Notes: generated by a model from the letters alone, not told the origin. DNA of 64,000 nt from SKHV01 sp963678565 (GCA_963678565.1 OY782875.1:3658001-3722000), one strand, 5' to 3'; positions 45,514 through 55,482 are shown, counted from the stretch's first letter. Translations and numbers: made by a program.

Positions 45514-46737
45514 ATGAACCAGAAAAGGGAAATTATCTTGCTGAATATAGCAGGAGAAGATAAACCTGGATTAACTTCGACACTTACCAATATTTTAGCA
45601 AAATACGATGCCAATATTTTGGATATCGGGCAGGCTGATATTCACAATACTCTTTCCTTAGGTATTTTATTTGAGGTTAAAGAAAATAAAGAATCGGCTC
45701 CAATATTAAAAGATTTACTTTTTGCCGCCTACGAATTAGGACTTTCGGCCAAATTTAAGCCTGTTACTTCTGAAGATTATTCCCATTGGGTTAACCAACA
45801 AGGAAAAGCAAGATTCATCATTACCATTATTGGTAAAAAGATGAGTGCAATACAAATTGCTAAAGTTTCAGAAGTAATAACTGAGCAGGGTTTAAACATT
45901 GATAACATTACTCGACTCACCGGACGGATTCCTTTAAATGAAGTAGATGGACAAACCCGCTCATCGGTGCAAATGTCGGTAAGGGGAACTCTAAAAGACA
46001 AGGCTGCCCTTCAGTTAAAATTCATGGAAATATCCAGTGAATTGGGCATCGAAATCGGTTTTCAAGAAGACAATATTTACCGCAGAACTCGTCGTTTGAT
46101 ATGCTTTGATATGGACAGTACATTAATCCAAACCGAGGTAATTGATGAACTAGCAAAAAAACATGGCGTTGGCGATCAGGTATGTGCAATAACTGAATCT
46201 GCGATGCGTGGCGAAATTGATTTCAACGAAAGTTTCATTCAACGAGTTGCCTTGTTAGAAGGTCTCGACGAATCGGTTATGCAAGAAATTGCAGAAAACC
46301 TTCCGATAACCGAAGGAGCTGAACGTTTGATAAGGACGGCAAAATCGTTTGGTTTTAAAACTGCCATCCTTTCTGGTGGATTTACCTACTTTGGAAATTA
46401 TCTAAAGAACCGACTTGGAGTTGATTATGTTTATGCCAACGAGTTAGAGATTAAAAACGGCAAACTAAGCGGGAAACACAAAGGTGAAATTGTTGATGGA
46501 AGCAGAAAAGCTGAATTATTAAAACTATTGGCTCAACTTGAAAATTTACATCTCGAACAAGTCATTGCTGTTGGCGATGGTGCTAATGATTTGCCAATGC
46601 TTAATTTAGCAGGCCTTGGAATTGCATTCCATGCCAAACCAAAAGTAAAAGAAAATGTAGATCAGTCAATTTCAACCATGGGATTGGATAGCATTCTTTA
46701 CTTGATGGGCTTCAGCGATTTCTTCATCAATCATTAA
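45514..46737 (+). CDS. serB: Phosphoserine phosphatase with N-terminal ACT domains
   Basis: 407 residues. Two ACT-type modules occupy about 6-90 and 98-185 (IAGEDKPGLTSTLTNIL starts the first). The HAD phosphatase domain begins with FDMDSTLIQTE (nucleophile D199, acid D201), then LSGGFTYFGNYL, and VGDGANDLPML for Mg. It catalyses the last step of serine synthesis. The ACT modules probably bind serine or another amino acid as feedback. No serA or serC is nearby. Confidence 0.94.
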   Translation: MNQKREIILLNIAGEDKPGLTSTLTNILAKYDANILDIGQADIHNTLSLGILFEVKENKESAPILKDLLFAAYELGLSAKFKPVTSEDYSHWVNQQGKARFIITIIGKKMSAIQIAKVSEVITEQGLNIDNITRLTGRIPLNEVDGQTRSSVQMSVRGTLKDKAALQLKFMEISSELGIEIGFQEDNIYRRTRRLICFDMDSTLIQTEVIDELAKKHGVGDQVCAITESAMRGEIDFNESFIQRVALLEGLDESVMQEIAENLPITEGAERLIRTAKSFGFKTAILSGGFTYFGNYLKNRLGVDYVYANELEIKNGKLSGKHKGEIVDGSRKAELLKLLAQLENLHLEQVIAVGDGANDLPMLNLAGLGIAFHAKPKVKENVDQSISTMGLDSILYLMGFSDFFINH

Positions 46738-46765
46738 AATATTATTCTAAATTTAAAATATTTCG

Positions 46766-46792
46766 AAGCGACTCAACAGGGTCGCTTTTTTT
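46766..46792 (+). terminator. Terminator of serB
   Basis: Stem AAGCGAC / GTCGCTT with an eight-base loop and a T-run. Confidence 0.8.
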
Positions 46793-46822
46793 GTATATTT
46801 TCGTACAAAGTTGCATACAACA

Positions 46823-47353
46823 ATGAGCACCTCAAAACATATTTACACAACATTCGAAACTGAACGACTAATCCTAAATGCAACATCAACTGGTGATGCA
46901 CCCTTTATTTATGAATTATTGAACACTCCAAAATGGCTTCAATATATTGGCAATCGTAAAGTATACTCAGTTGAAGATGCAAAGGCTTATATTGAAAAAA
47001 TGATGTTACCTCAACTCAATAAATTAGGTTTTGGAAACTATTCCGTTGTTCTAAAATCAAATAATACCAAAATTGGCACTTGCGGACTATTTGATCGTGC
47101 TGGACTCGATGGAATCGACCTAGGATTTGCATTTCTTCCAGCCTACGAAAAGCAAGGCTATGCTTTTGAGGCAGCAACTAGGTTAATAAAATTTGCATTA
47201 GACGATCTGAAATTTACAAGAGTAAATGCAATTACAATGACACGGAACTTTTCATCGCAGAAATTGCTTCAAAGACTTGGATTCAAACAACAAGGTAATA
47301 TCATTTTACCCGAAGACCCGGAGGAATTGTTTCTTTATAGCCTGAAGAAATAA
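46823..47353 (+). CDS. GNAT-family N-acetyltransferase (RimJ/RimL-like)
   Basis: 176 residues from the ATG at 46823 (a TTG at 46811 is rejected). The start TFETERLILNATSTGDAPFIYELLN and the acetyl-CoA-binding part GFAFLPAYEKQGYAFEAATRLI are typical of the RimJ/RimL group, which acetylates protein N-termini or small amines. The substrate is unknown. It is 42 bp before the LysR-type gene on the same strand. Confidence 0.88.
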   Translation: MSTSKHIYTTFETERLILNATSTGDAPFIYELLNTPKWLQYIGNRKVYSVEDAKAYIEKMMLPQLNKLGFGNYSVVLKSNNTKIGTCGLFDRAGLDGIDLGFAFLPAYEKQGYAFEAATRLIKFALDDLKFTRVNAITMTRNFSSQKLLQRLGFKQQGNIILPEDPEELFLYSLKK

Positions 47354-47395
47354 TTACTTTTATGGTTTCATCAAATTTGAAAAAAGGCATACTTT

Positions 47396-48283
47396 ATGGA
47401 TTATCGTGATAAAGTTTTTATGACCGTTGCAAAGAATCTGAGTATTTCAAAGGCTGCAGAAGAATTATTTATTAGCCAACCGGCGGTTACTAATCACATC
47501 AAAGAGTTAGAAAACAAATTGAACATTGCCCTGTTTGACAGAAAAGGAAATAAAATTTATCTGACCAAAGCGGGCGAAATAACTTACGGTCATTTAAAAG
47601 AGATTCGTGAAATCTACAACAATCTCGAATATGATTTGCAGCGGCTCAACGATACACATAAAGGAATAATCAATATCGGCGCGAGTTCAACCATTTCGCA
47701 ATATTTATTACCGCGTGTAATTGCTGCCTTCTATAAGCGCTACCCCAAAATTGAGATTTACATGCTTAATGGAAATTCAATTGAAATGGAACAGAAATTA
47801 AGCGAACACGAAATTGATCTGGCTCTTGTTGAGAATAAAACCTCACAAAGCAATATTCAATACAACGATTTCATGGATGATGAAATTGTAGCGGTTACCG
47901 GGGCAAAAAGCATTTTTGCCAAACGAAAATTAATTTCAGCAACCGATTTTCAAAACATCCCTATCGTATTACGTGAAAAAGGTTCGGGTACTTTAGAAGT
48001 TATCCAGCAATCACTTACAAAACAGGGAATCAATATTGAGAATTTAAACATTCACATTCATTTAGGAAGCACCGAGGCAATTAAAAACTTTTTGTACGAT
48101 TTTGAAGGCATCGCCTTGGTTTCAGAAAAATCAATCGATAAAGAACTAAGGCTTGGTGATTTGGTAAAAATAAGTGTTAAGAATGTTCGACTAAGTCGTA
48201 AATTTAGAATTGCATACCGCCAAGGCCCACTTTCTTCTGCAGGTAAATTGTTTATCGACTTCCTCTATCAGTATAATTTTTAG
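47396..48283 (+). CDS. LysR-type transcriptional regulator (CysL/YeiE-like)
   Basis: 295 residues. The N-terminal winged HTH includes MTVAKNLSISKAAEELFISQPAVTNHIKELE. The effector domain follows from about 90 (GIINIGASSTISQYLLPRVI). It is directly before a YeiH-type exporter gene, the pairing known for YeiE/YeiH and CysL-type regulators, so it likely senses a sulfur compound such as sulfite. A dyad on the exporter promoter supports direct control. Confidence 0.9.
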   Translation: MDYRDKVFMTVAKNLSISKAAEELFISQPAVTNHIKELENKLNIALFDRKGNKIYLTKAGEITYGHLKEIREIYNNLEYDLQRLNDTHKGIINIGASSTISQYLLPRVIAAFYKRYPKIEIYMLNGNSIEMEQKLSEHEIDLALVENKTSQSNIQYNDFMDDEIVAVTGAKSIFAKRKLISATDFQNIPIVLREKGSGTLEVIQQSLTKQGINIENLNIHIHLGSTEAIKNFLYDFEGIALVSEKSIDKELRLGDLVKISVKNVRLSRKFRIAYRQGPLSSAGKLFIDFLYQYNF

Positions 48284-48301
48284 TTATACACAATAAACTT
48301 T

Positions 48302-48338
48302 TAGTATTTGCATACGCTATTATGACTGCTTACTTTTG
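48302..48338 (+). promoter_or_regulatory. Promoter of the YeiH-type exporter with LysR-type dyad over the -33 box
   Basis: TTTG (48307-48310), 20 bp, TACTTTTG (48331-48338) is a near-perfect Bacteroidota promoter. The dyad TAG-N4-TGCA-N4-CTA (48302-48319) is centred on the -33 box. It matches the form of LysR-type sites and lies between the regulator gene and its probable target. Confidence 0.65.
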
Positions 48339-48356
48339 ATTCAAAATTAATTCACA

Positions 48357-49280
48357 ATGAAATTAAATCAGAAGCAAACGGTGTTGCTTTACACCTTGAT
48401 AAGTATACTTGCATTTACACCACTCTTAAACCCTACAATAGCATTGCTGCTTGGCATTGTTTTATCATTGTTCAATATCAGACTTCCACAATTCACGAAA
48501 CACACCAATACCATTCTTCAGGCTTCAATTGTTTTAATGGGATTTGGGATGAATCTTGAACAAGTTCTAAACGCTTCAAAAAGTGGATTTCTATATACAA
48601 CCATCTCGGTAACACTTGTAATGTTGACTGGCTTACTTTTAACACGACTTTTAAAAATTGATGGAAAAATAGGTGTACTCATTTCTGCAGGAACTGCCAT
48701 TTGCGGAGGAAGTGCAATTGCAGCCATTGCGCAATCAATCAATGCAAAACACAATCAAATCACGTTTTCATTGGTTGTCGTTTTTATACTGAATGCGATT
48801 GCCTTAATTATTTTTCCTGCAATTGGACACCATTTCAATATGAGTGAAGAAGTTTTTGGAAAATGGGCTGCCATTGCGATACACGACACTAGTTCAGTTG
48901 TTGGCGCCGGAGCAATTTATGGTCCTAAAGCATTAATTACTGCAACCACGGTTAAGCTAATTCGCGCATTGTGGATTATCCCGCTTTCAATTGTAATTGC
49001 GCTTTTTGGAAAAGACAAAAGTGGCAAAAAAATAAAAATACCATGGTTCATTTTTTTGTTCGTAGTTGCCATTATCATCAGCTATGCATTTCCACAAGCA
49101 GATGAAACCTATGGACACCTAAGCTGGTTAGGCAAACGAAGCATGGTGATCGCACTATTTTTAATTGGCTCTAGCATTACAATACAAGATGTCAAAAAAA
49201 CCGGTTTCAAAAGTTTCGCACTTGGAATCACCCTATGGATTATTACAGCAGTAACTTCGTTTTTAGCCTTTACAATTTAA
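48357..49280 (+). CDS. YeiH/UPF0324-family putative sulfate exporter
   Basis: 307 residues with about nine to ten membrane helices. Family motifs are LQASIVLMGFGMNLEQVL, SAGTAICGGSAIAAIAQ and AIHDTSSVVGAGAIYG. The family is annotated as a sulfate or sulfonate exporter by context, with little direct proof. It sits 4 bp before a TauE/SafE-like gene, so both exporters are probably made together. Confidence 0.88.
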   Translation: MKLNQKQTVLLYTLISILAFTPLLNPTIALLLGIVLSLFNIRLPQFTKHTNTILQASIVLMGFGMNLEQVLNASKSGFLYTTISVTLVMLTGLLLTRLLKIDGKIGVLISAGTAICGGSAIAAIAQSINAKHNQITFSLVVVFILNAIALIIFPAIGHHFNMSEEVFGKWAAIAIHDTSSVVGAGAIYGPKALITATTVKLIRALWIIPLSIVIALFGKDKSGKKIKIPWFIFLFVVAIIISYAFPQADETYGHLSWLGKRSMVIALFLIGSSITIQDVKKTGFKSFALGITLWIITAVTSFLAFTI

Positions 49281-49284
49281 ATCG

Positions 49285-50001
49285 ATGGAAACTTTTTGGA
49301 TCATCTTAGTCGTTGTTTTTGCAAGTTTGGTGAAAGGAATTACTGGTTTCGGATTTGCCTTAATTTCACTCCCCTTACTCATGACTTGGTATACCCCAAA
49401 AGAGATTATTCCGGTGTTAATGATATGCAATTTAATGGCCTCCATCATCATCGTGATTCAAAAAAAAGAACATAAATTAATCACGAAAGAATATCATTCT
49501 CTATTAATTTTTGCATCGATCTTCACCCTACTAGGTGTTTTTATATTGAATAATACGAGCAATGGAATTTTGATCAACATAATGAGTGTTTTCTTCATTG
49601 TGCTGTCGGTCATTTCATTAATTGGAAAACAGTTCAAGTTTAAACCTCGCAACACTACCTATAAAGTTGTTGGCGCCATATTAGGTTTGATTACCGGAAG
49701 TATTTCGATTAGTGGTCCGCCGTTGGCATTATTTTTAAATTCTTCGAATGTCGACAATCAGGAATTCAGAGAAATCTTCTCTTGGTTTAGCATTGTAACA
49801 GCTATCATTGCAATTGTTGGCTATCAATTGGCAGGTTTATTTACACGAAAAATATTGATCACTTCCGGTGAGTTTCTACCTATTTTATTCATCGGATCCT
49901 ATATTGGGAAAAGGATCAACAGCAAATTACCAGCAGAGCTTTTTAAAAAGTCAGTGCTGGTAATTACGCTGTTCTCAAGTATTTTATTGTTAACTCAATA
50001 A
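49285..50001 (+). CDS. TauE/SafE (TSUP) family sulfite exporter
   Basis: 238 residues with seven to eight helices. Both TSUP repeats are seen: LVKGITGFGFALISLPLL and GLITGSISISGPPLALFL. TSUP proteins export sulfite, sulfonate or thiosulfate products. With the LysR gene and the YeiH-type gene it forms a likely sulfite-efflux unit. Confidence 0.88.
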   Translation: METFWIILVVVFASLVKGITGFGFALISLPLLMTWYTPKEIIPVLMICNLMASIIIVIQKKEHKLITKEYHSLLIFASIFTLLGVFILNNTSNGILINIMSVFFIVLSVISLIGKQFKFKPRNTTYKVVGAILGLITGSISISGPPLALFLNSSNVDNQEFREIFSWFSIVTAIIAIVGYQLAGLFTRKILITSGEFLPILFIGSYIGKRINSKLPAELFKKSVLVITLFSSILLLTQ

Positions 50002-50085
50002 AGACAATATGAATTCAATACTACATCGGAATACAAAGGAAAATAATTATATTTAGGCATTCAATACAAAACCTATGCCAACCTG

Positions 50086-52809
50086 ATGTTTCATAAAAAG
50101 CTCGACGCTATACTTATTGTTGTTACTATTATCTTAGTCTCTTCATTGCAAGCTTTGTCTCAAAGTCAAATTGACAACTATGACAGTCTACACAATAGTA
50201 CCATAAATGAATCAAAGAAATTCGCTTCGACAGACCTTTTATCTAAAAATTATGGAATGGGACTATCGATGTTTCTTCCAAATACATTTCACACAAAGTT
50301 CAAGGCTTCTCCATTAGTTGTTATTGATAATGTACCTTATCCTGAACTTTCCTTACAAAATATTGACCTGGGAACTACTTCTATATCGGAAATTGCACAA
50401 CTGCTGAACATTCCATACTCAAGCATTGACACCATTGAGTTAAGTATTGCAAATCCTGAATTTGCAGCCTTTGGTAGTCTTGGTTCAAATGGAGTGATTT
50501 CTATAAAAACAAAAAAAGAAATACAAAAAGCATTCAGTGTTGATTACACTTATCGCCATAGTTTTAAGATGCAAGAAAAAGGTTACGAGTTGTTAGATGG
50601 CGAGCAATATTCAAACTTAATACAAGAATCATATTTAAACACTTACGGATACCCACTTTCGACTACAACATATAAAGAGTTTTTATATTCACCTGACGAA
50701 CCATACTACTATTATAACTACAGCAACAATACCGACTGGCAAAGTTTAATTCTACAACTAGGATTAGAAGATGCACATGATATTATGTTTCATGGAAATT
50801 TCAATAAATTCTCCTACTTATGGGCTAATAACTTTACAACAGAAACCGGTACAATCATAAATACAAAAAAAAAGAACTACAATTCCCTATTCAACCTTAA
50901 TTACACTCCCGTCAAATTTATAAAGTTAAAATTCAATGGAAGCTATAAACAAGGACACCAAAACAACTACAATTCCAACGAATCAAACTTTGATTTTTAT
51001 GTTGTGGCAGTAAAGAAAATGCCCAACATGTCGGCCTATGAATACAAGGAAGATGGCACAAGAACAAATAATTACTTTAATGATCCAGAAAATGCTCAAG
51101 GTGGTAATATTTACAACCCGCTTGACTTTGAAAATACTCCACATTATTATTTAGAGAACAGGCAAAGCAGTTCTTCATTTGCATTTGAACTCTCTCCTTC
51201 AAAAAAATTTAGTTATACGAGTAGTATTACATATCAAACTCAACAAAACTCATGGGAGCGTTATTCATTAAATTCGGTTTATCTAACAGACGAGAATCAA
51301 TTACGCAAAACAATTTTCTTTAATCAATACATTTTATTCCAACCCGAATTAAAAGGTAGAAGTCATATACAAATGGAAGGCTCTCATTTATTTATGAAAG
51401 GAAAATTAAATGATGTAACTACAAAAATTAATCATAAATTATTTGACGAAACTAATAACAGCTATATTATTCACTATTACGATTCAATATATTTCAAGCA
51501 AGAATTTTCATATCATGAATATAATTTTCGCTTTGCATATGAATGGGATCATAAATATAAAGCCAATATTCTTATAAATACATTAGGTAATTATTCAGTA
51601 AATTACACAATATCAACTGAATGGATCTCTTCAAACGAGGAATTTATAAACGACATTTCATTTATTGATTATTTATCAGCAAGCCTCTACCTAAAAAGAT
51701 ACGACATCACATTACCACCAAATATTGAAACGAGAACAACCAACTCAAAAGAGTTGAATATTTCTGCGAAGCTTATGAAGAGATTTAATTTGAACTTTTT
51801 TCTCTTTAGCAAAAATACAACCTCAAAATTATATAATTCCCCAATTCCCGCGATACTTAGTGGACGCGTATTGAACATGTCCACAGAACTACGGCAAATA
51901 GGTTGGGAATTGCATGCCAATTTAAATGCAGTTAGTAGAAATAATTTTAAATTAGATTTTTCTGCCAACATTTATCATGTTAACAATCAATATTACAATG
52001 ATATCGCACAATATTACTATTGGTCAATCAGGAGTTTTCAAAATAGGAATATTGAATCGTCAAAAAATGGAAATATTATTGGACTTAATTACCAAGGTGT
52101 ATACCAATACAATGAATTTATTGAAGGAATTCAAGAATCGGCCCCTGTTGCACGTGATCGGCAAGGGAAGGTGTTAAAGGACGAAGAAAATAATTCAATT
52201 GGAATTTATACGGAAGATGGCTATCGATTTGTAGGCGGTGATGCAATTTATGAAGACACGAATTTCGATGGATTCATTGATGATAATGACGCTCAAATTA
52301 TTGGCAATACAAAACCCATAGTTGAGGGTACATTTGGAAGTTCGATTCGATACAAACAACTATGGTTAGGTGCATTTTTCAATTTCAGTGTTGGAAATGA
52401 TATCGTTAATTTGGCTCAACAAACTCTAACCAAAATGGCTCGTTTTGATAATCAAAGCATTGATGTATTAGATCGCTGGCGAAAAGATGGAGATCAAACA
52501 AACATCCCAAGAGCTGCTCATCACCATTATGAAAATAACTATACATCAAGCAGATATGTACAAAACGGCTCATTTATGCGCTTAAAAGCATTAACACTGA
52601 AATATGACCTTTCAGAAAAAGAACTTAACAAACTGCATGTAAAAAACATGTCAATATTCATTACTGCAAAAAATGTTTTAACATTAACTAAATACAAGGG
52701 AGCAAACCCAGAACTAGCCATGCCATCTGAATGGACAGATTATGGTTACGATAATAACTACCAAGGAGTAACCAAGCAGGTCACCCTTGGTATCAATATC
52801 GGGTTTTAA
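50086..52809 (+). CDS. Orphan SusC/RagA-like TonB-dependent outer-membrane receptor, divergent plug
   Basis: 907 residues. A signal peptide (about 1-26) is followed by a short plug region (VVIDNVPYPELSL, AAFGSLGSNGVISIKTKKE) and a barrel ending in VTKQVTLGINIGF. It lacks the N-terminal carboxypeptidase-D-like domain common to SusC proteins, and no SusD gene follows. The plug residues are weakly kept, so uptake of an unusual ligand or reduced function is possible. The downstream gene is convergent with a 9-bp gap and no terminator. Confidence 0.85.
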   Translation: MFHKKLDAILIVVTIILVSSLQALSQSQIDNYDSLHNSTINESKKFASTDLLSKNYGMGLSMFLPNTFHTKFKASPLVVIDNVPYPELSLQNIDLGTTSISEIAQLLNIPYSSIDTIELSIANPEFAAFGSLGSNGVISIKTKKEIQKAFSVDYTYRHSFKMQEKGYELLDGEQYSNLIQESYLNTYGYPLSTTTYKEFLYSPDEPYYYYNYSNNTDWQSLILQLGLEDAHDIMFHGNFNKFSYLWANNFTTETGTIINTKKKNYNSLFNLNYTPVKFIKLKFNGSYKQGHQNNYNSNESNFDFYVVAVKKMPNMSAYEYKEDGTRTNNYFNDPENAQGGNIYNPLDFENTPHYYLENRQSSSSFAFELSPSKKFSYTSSITYQTQQNSWERYSLNSVYLTDENQLRKTIFFNQYILFQPELKGRSHIQMEGSHLFMKGKLNDVTTKINHKLFDETNNSYIIHYYDSIYFKQEFSYHEYNFRFAYEWDHKYKANILINTLGNYSVNYTISTEWISSNEEFINDISFIDYLSASLYLKRYDITLPPNIETRTTNSKELNISAKLMKRFNLNFFLFSKNTTSKLYNSPIPAILSGRVLNMSTELRQIGWELHANLNAVSRNNFKLDFSANIYHVNNQYYNDIAQYYYWSIRSFQNRNIESSKNGNIIGLNYQGVYQYNEFIEGIQESAPVARDRQGKVLKDEENNSIGIYTEDGYRFVGGDAIYEDTNFDGFIDDNDAQIIGNTKPIVEGTFGSSIRYKQLWLGAFFNFSVGNDIVNLAQQTLTKMARFDNQSIDVLDRWRKDGDQTNIPRAAHHHYENNYTSSRYVQNGSFMRLKALTLKYDLSEKELNKLHVKNMSIFITAKNVLTLTKYKGANPELAMPSEWTDYGYDNNYQGVTKQVTLGINIGF

Positions 52810-52818
52810 CAAATTGTT

Positions 52819-54111
52819 CTAATCAATGCGCTGTTTTGCTTTTTCCGATGGTCGCAAAACTAAGCGTAAGGATTGGTCGAATGTTACATAACTCCAAAGC
52901 CAATTTATAAAAATCAACATTCGGTTTTTCACGCCAACAATGGCCATTAAATGCACAAACATCCAAACCATCCAAGCAAAAAATCCGGTAAAGCGTAACT
53001 TTGGCAAATCGACCACGGCACGGTTTCGTCCAACGGTGGCCATCGAGCCTTTGTCGGCATATTCAAACTCATTCAATTTTGAATTGGTTTGCATCGCCTT
53101 TAAATTCTTCGCTAATACTTTCGCTTGTTGCAAAGCTACTTGTGCCACCTGTGGGTGGCCATTCGCATACTTTTCGGTCGACATTAATGCAATATCGCCA
53201 ATGGCAAAAATATTCTCGTATTTTTCAATTTGACTATAACGATTCACCAAAATTCGGTTTCCACGAGTAATAACTTCAGAAGAAATTCCTTCGGGCATTT
53301 GACCTTTTACACCTGCTGCCCAAATCAATGTTTCAGTTTCGATTACTTTACCATTCTCCAAGCTAATTTTCTTACCATCGTACTCTGTTACTTTATGGTC
53401 GGTTAGCACCGAAATATTTAGTCCCTCCAAATATTGCTTTGCTTTGGCTCCCGATTTTTCATTCATTCCATTCAGCAAATGCGGATGTGCTTCGACCAAG
53501 GTAATGTGCATGTTTTCAAAGTTGATATGCGGATAATCCTTCGGCAAAACAAACTTTCGCATTTCAGCCAAGGCTCCACAAATCTCAACTCCGGTTGGTC
53601 CACCACCAACAACTACAACATTCAGTACTTGTTTTAGCTTCTCTTCATCTTCAATGGTTACTGCCTTTTCGAAATTCAGTAACAAGGTATTTCGAAGATA
53701 AACTGCCTCTGATGTTGATTTCATTGGAATACTATTTTCTTCAAAACTTTTCATTCCGAAGAAATTCGTAGTTGCTCCGGTTGCAACTACTAAATAGTCG
53801 TATTTTAAGCTCCCTAATAAAGTCTTAATCTTTTTTTCTTCCGGAAGAATCTCAGTCACTCGGGTGTTTCGAACATAAATGTTCCGCTGCTCCTGAAATA
53901 TCTTTCTTAAAGGAAAGGAAATGGCACTCGGCTCCAATCCCGAAGTTGCGACCTGATAAAAAAGTGGTTGAAACTGGTGGTAATTGTTCCGATCGATCAG
54001 GACAATCTGAAATCCCTGATTCAATAATTTTCGCGCAAGTTTTAAACCTGCAAAACCCGCACCGATAATAACAACGCGGGGCTCTTCCGATTTTGGTATG
54101 TTAATCGCCAT
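52819..54111 (-). CDS. Type II NADH:quinone oxidoreductase
   Basis: 430 residues. FAD-binding motif VVIIGAGFAGLKLARKL at the start, NADH-binding VVVGGGPTGVEICGALAE in the middle and ATG motif VVATGATTNFFG. The C-terminal ~70 residues (FAWMVWMFVHLMAIVGVKN) are hydrophobic and anchor it to the inner membrane. It oxidises NADH without pumping ions and so complements Rnf, which could run in either direction. Confidence 0.9.
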   Translation of the reverse strand: MAINIPKSEEPRVVIIGAGFAGLKLARKLLNQGFQIVLIDRNNYHQFQPLFYQVATSGLEPSAISFPLRKIFQEQRNIYVRNTRVTEILPEEKKIKTLLGSLKYDYLVVATGATTNFFGMKSFEENSIPMKSTSEAVYLRNTLLLNFEKAVTIEDEEKLKQVLNVVVVGGGPTGVEICGALAEMRKFVLPKDYPHINFENMHITLVEAHPHLLNGMNEKSGAKAKQYLEGLNISVLTDHKVTEYDGKKISLENGKVIETETLIWAAGVKGQMPEGISSEVITRGNRILVNRYSQIEKYENIFAIGDIALMSTEKYANGHPQVAQVALQQAKVLAKNLKAMQTNSKLNEFEYADKGSMATVGRNRAVVDLPKLRFTGFFAWMVWMFVHLMAIVGVKNRMLIFINWLWSYVTFDQSLRLVLRPSEKAKQRID

Positions 54112-54192
54112 AAAAACTGTTTTGCCAAACTAACAATCAAAACCAATCGAAGTTCTCGCTTTTCCGATAAAAATGAAAGAAATATAAGGCAG

Positions 54193-55440
54193 TTAGGCTA
54201 AGAATCTGAGCCATAAAAAATAAAGGGCAAAAAAGCTTAAAACTGCAATTCCAATCCATGAAAAAATGACCATTGCTTTCGACGGACGATACTTTTTCCC
54301 CACCTCTTTACCTGTCATTGCCTTTAGATTTAGCAAACCTAATACTGGAGCAGTAATAAACGACAAAGTAGTTGCAATATCCACCAATATTTTCATTTTC
54401 GATGAAAAAACAGAAATAAGCAACACCGATCCAATGATTAAAATCGCCATCCAAATATACTGAAAGATTAAACTCTTCTGAGGTGAAAATTTCGATTTAG
54501 AAAGAGCCTCAACCACAGGTGTAATTGCTCTTGGATATGCATCTAAAACGGTAAGAGTTGTACTGAACATGGTTGCTAGTGCCGCAACCGCAATAATATA
54601 ATACGCCCAACTTCCGATAGTAGCCGTATACAAACCAAATAATTGATTGGCAAAGGTAACTCCACTTTGTGAAAATTCTTGTCCATTGTTGTACATTACC
54701 AAAGCACCTAAACTTAAAAACGCTAGCGCAAGAAATGTAGTTCCAATATACCCAATATTAAAATCAAGCATCGATTGCCTCAAAGTAGGTCGATAATTCG
54801 TTTCTTTTATTTTCGCTAAAGTCCACAATGAATTCCAAACCGATATATCAATTGCGCTTGGCATCCATCCAACCAAGGCAACAATAAATGAAATATTTAC
54901 CAAATTAAATTCGAAAGGAGTATACTGCAAATTTATTGCTTCACCCGATTTTGCAAAAGCAGCATACAATGCAATTAAGGTTGAAATTGACAAAATAATA
55001 ATCACAAATTTGATCATGCGATCGAGCACTTTAAAATGTCCAATCAACACAATTATTGCACAAATCAAGAAAAGTAAAATAGTTACAATTGTATAAGAAA
55101 GTGAGATTGGAAGTATCGATTTGATAATACCAACGGTAACAGATGTAACTGCCGCCTGAATTGTAAACATGGTTCCCAAAGTAACAAATGCAAACAAAAG
55201 AACCGCCCAAATTCCTCGTTTTCGGTACCCCTCAACTAAACTTGAGTTGGTTGCAATGGCATAGCGGGGACCAAATTGAAAAAATGGATATTTAAACAGA
55301 TTAGCAAGCAGCACAACTATTACTAGTTGAAATCCATAAGTTGCACCTGCCCTAGTTGATTGAATTAAATGAGAAACACCAATTGCGGCTGCAGCCCAAA
55401 TTAAGCCGGGGCCTAGTGCCTTCCAGAAATTACGTTTCAT
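54193..55440 (-). CDS. NRAMP-related transporter with altered metal-binding motifs
   Basis: 415 residues from the ATG at 55440; a TTG at 55467 overlaps the promoter box and is rejected. Eleven or so helices with the NRAMP fold. In helix 1, GLIWAAAAIGVSHLIQS has G-V-S-H where metal transporters have D-P-G-N. In helix 6, GWMPSAIDIS keeps Met-Pro but lacks the following His of the MPH motif. Loss of the Asp and Asn ligands argues against Mn/Fe uptake. Annotation pipelines would call it a divalent metal transporter. The substrate is unknown. Confidence 0.8.
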   Translation of the reverse strand: MKRNFWKALGPGLIWAAAAIGVSHLIQSTRAGATYGFQLVIVVLLANLFKYPFFQFGPRYAIATNSSLVEGYRKRGIWAVLLFAFVTLGTMFTIQAAVTSVTVGIIKSILPISLSYTIVTILLFLICAIIVLIGHFKVLDRMIKFVIIILSISTLIALYAAFAKSGEAINLQYTPFEFNLVNISFIVALVGWMPSAIDISVWNSLWTLAKIKETNYRPTLRQSMLDFNIGYIGTTFLALAFLSLGALVMYNNGQEFSQSGVTFANQLFGLYTATIGSWAYYIIAVAALATMFSTTLTVLDAYPRAITPVVEALSKSKFSPQKSLIFQYIWMAILIIGSVLLISVFSSKMKILVDIATTLSFITAPVLGLLNLKAMTGKEVGKKYRPSKAMVIFSWIGIAVLSFFALYFLWLRFLA

Positions 55441-55464
55441 TAGGTTTGGTTTTGCTGAAAGGCA

Positions 55465-55472
55465 CAAATGTA
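55465..55472 (-). promoter_or_regulatory. -7 promoter element TACATTTG of the NRAMP-related gene
   Basis: Exact TAnnTTTG on the minus strand, 24 bp before the ATG at 55440. It implies that this gene can be transcribed apart from the upstream hydrolase gene. Confidence 0.55.
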
Positions 55473-55482
55473 GTTAATTCAT

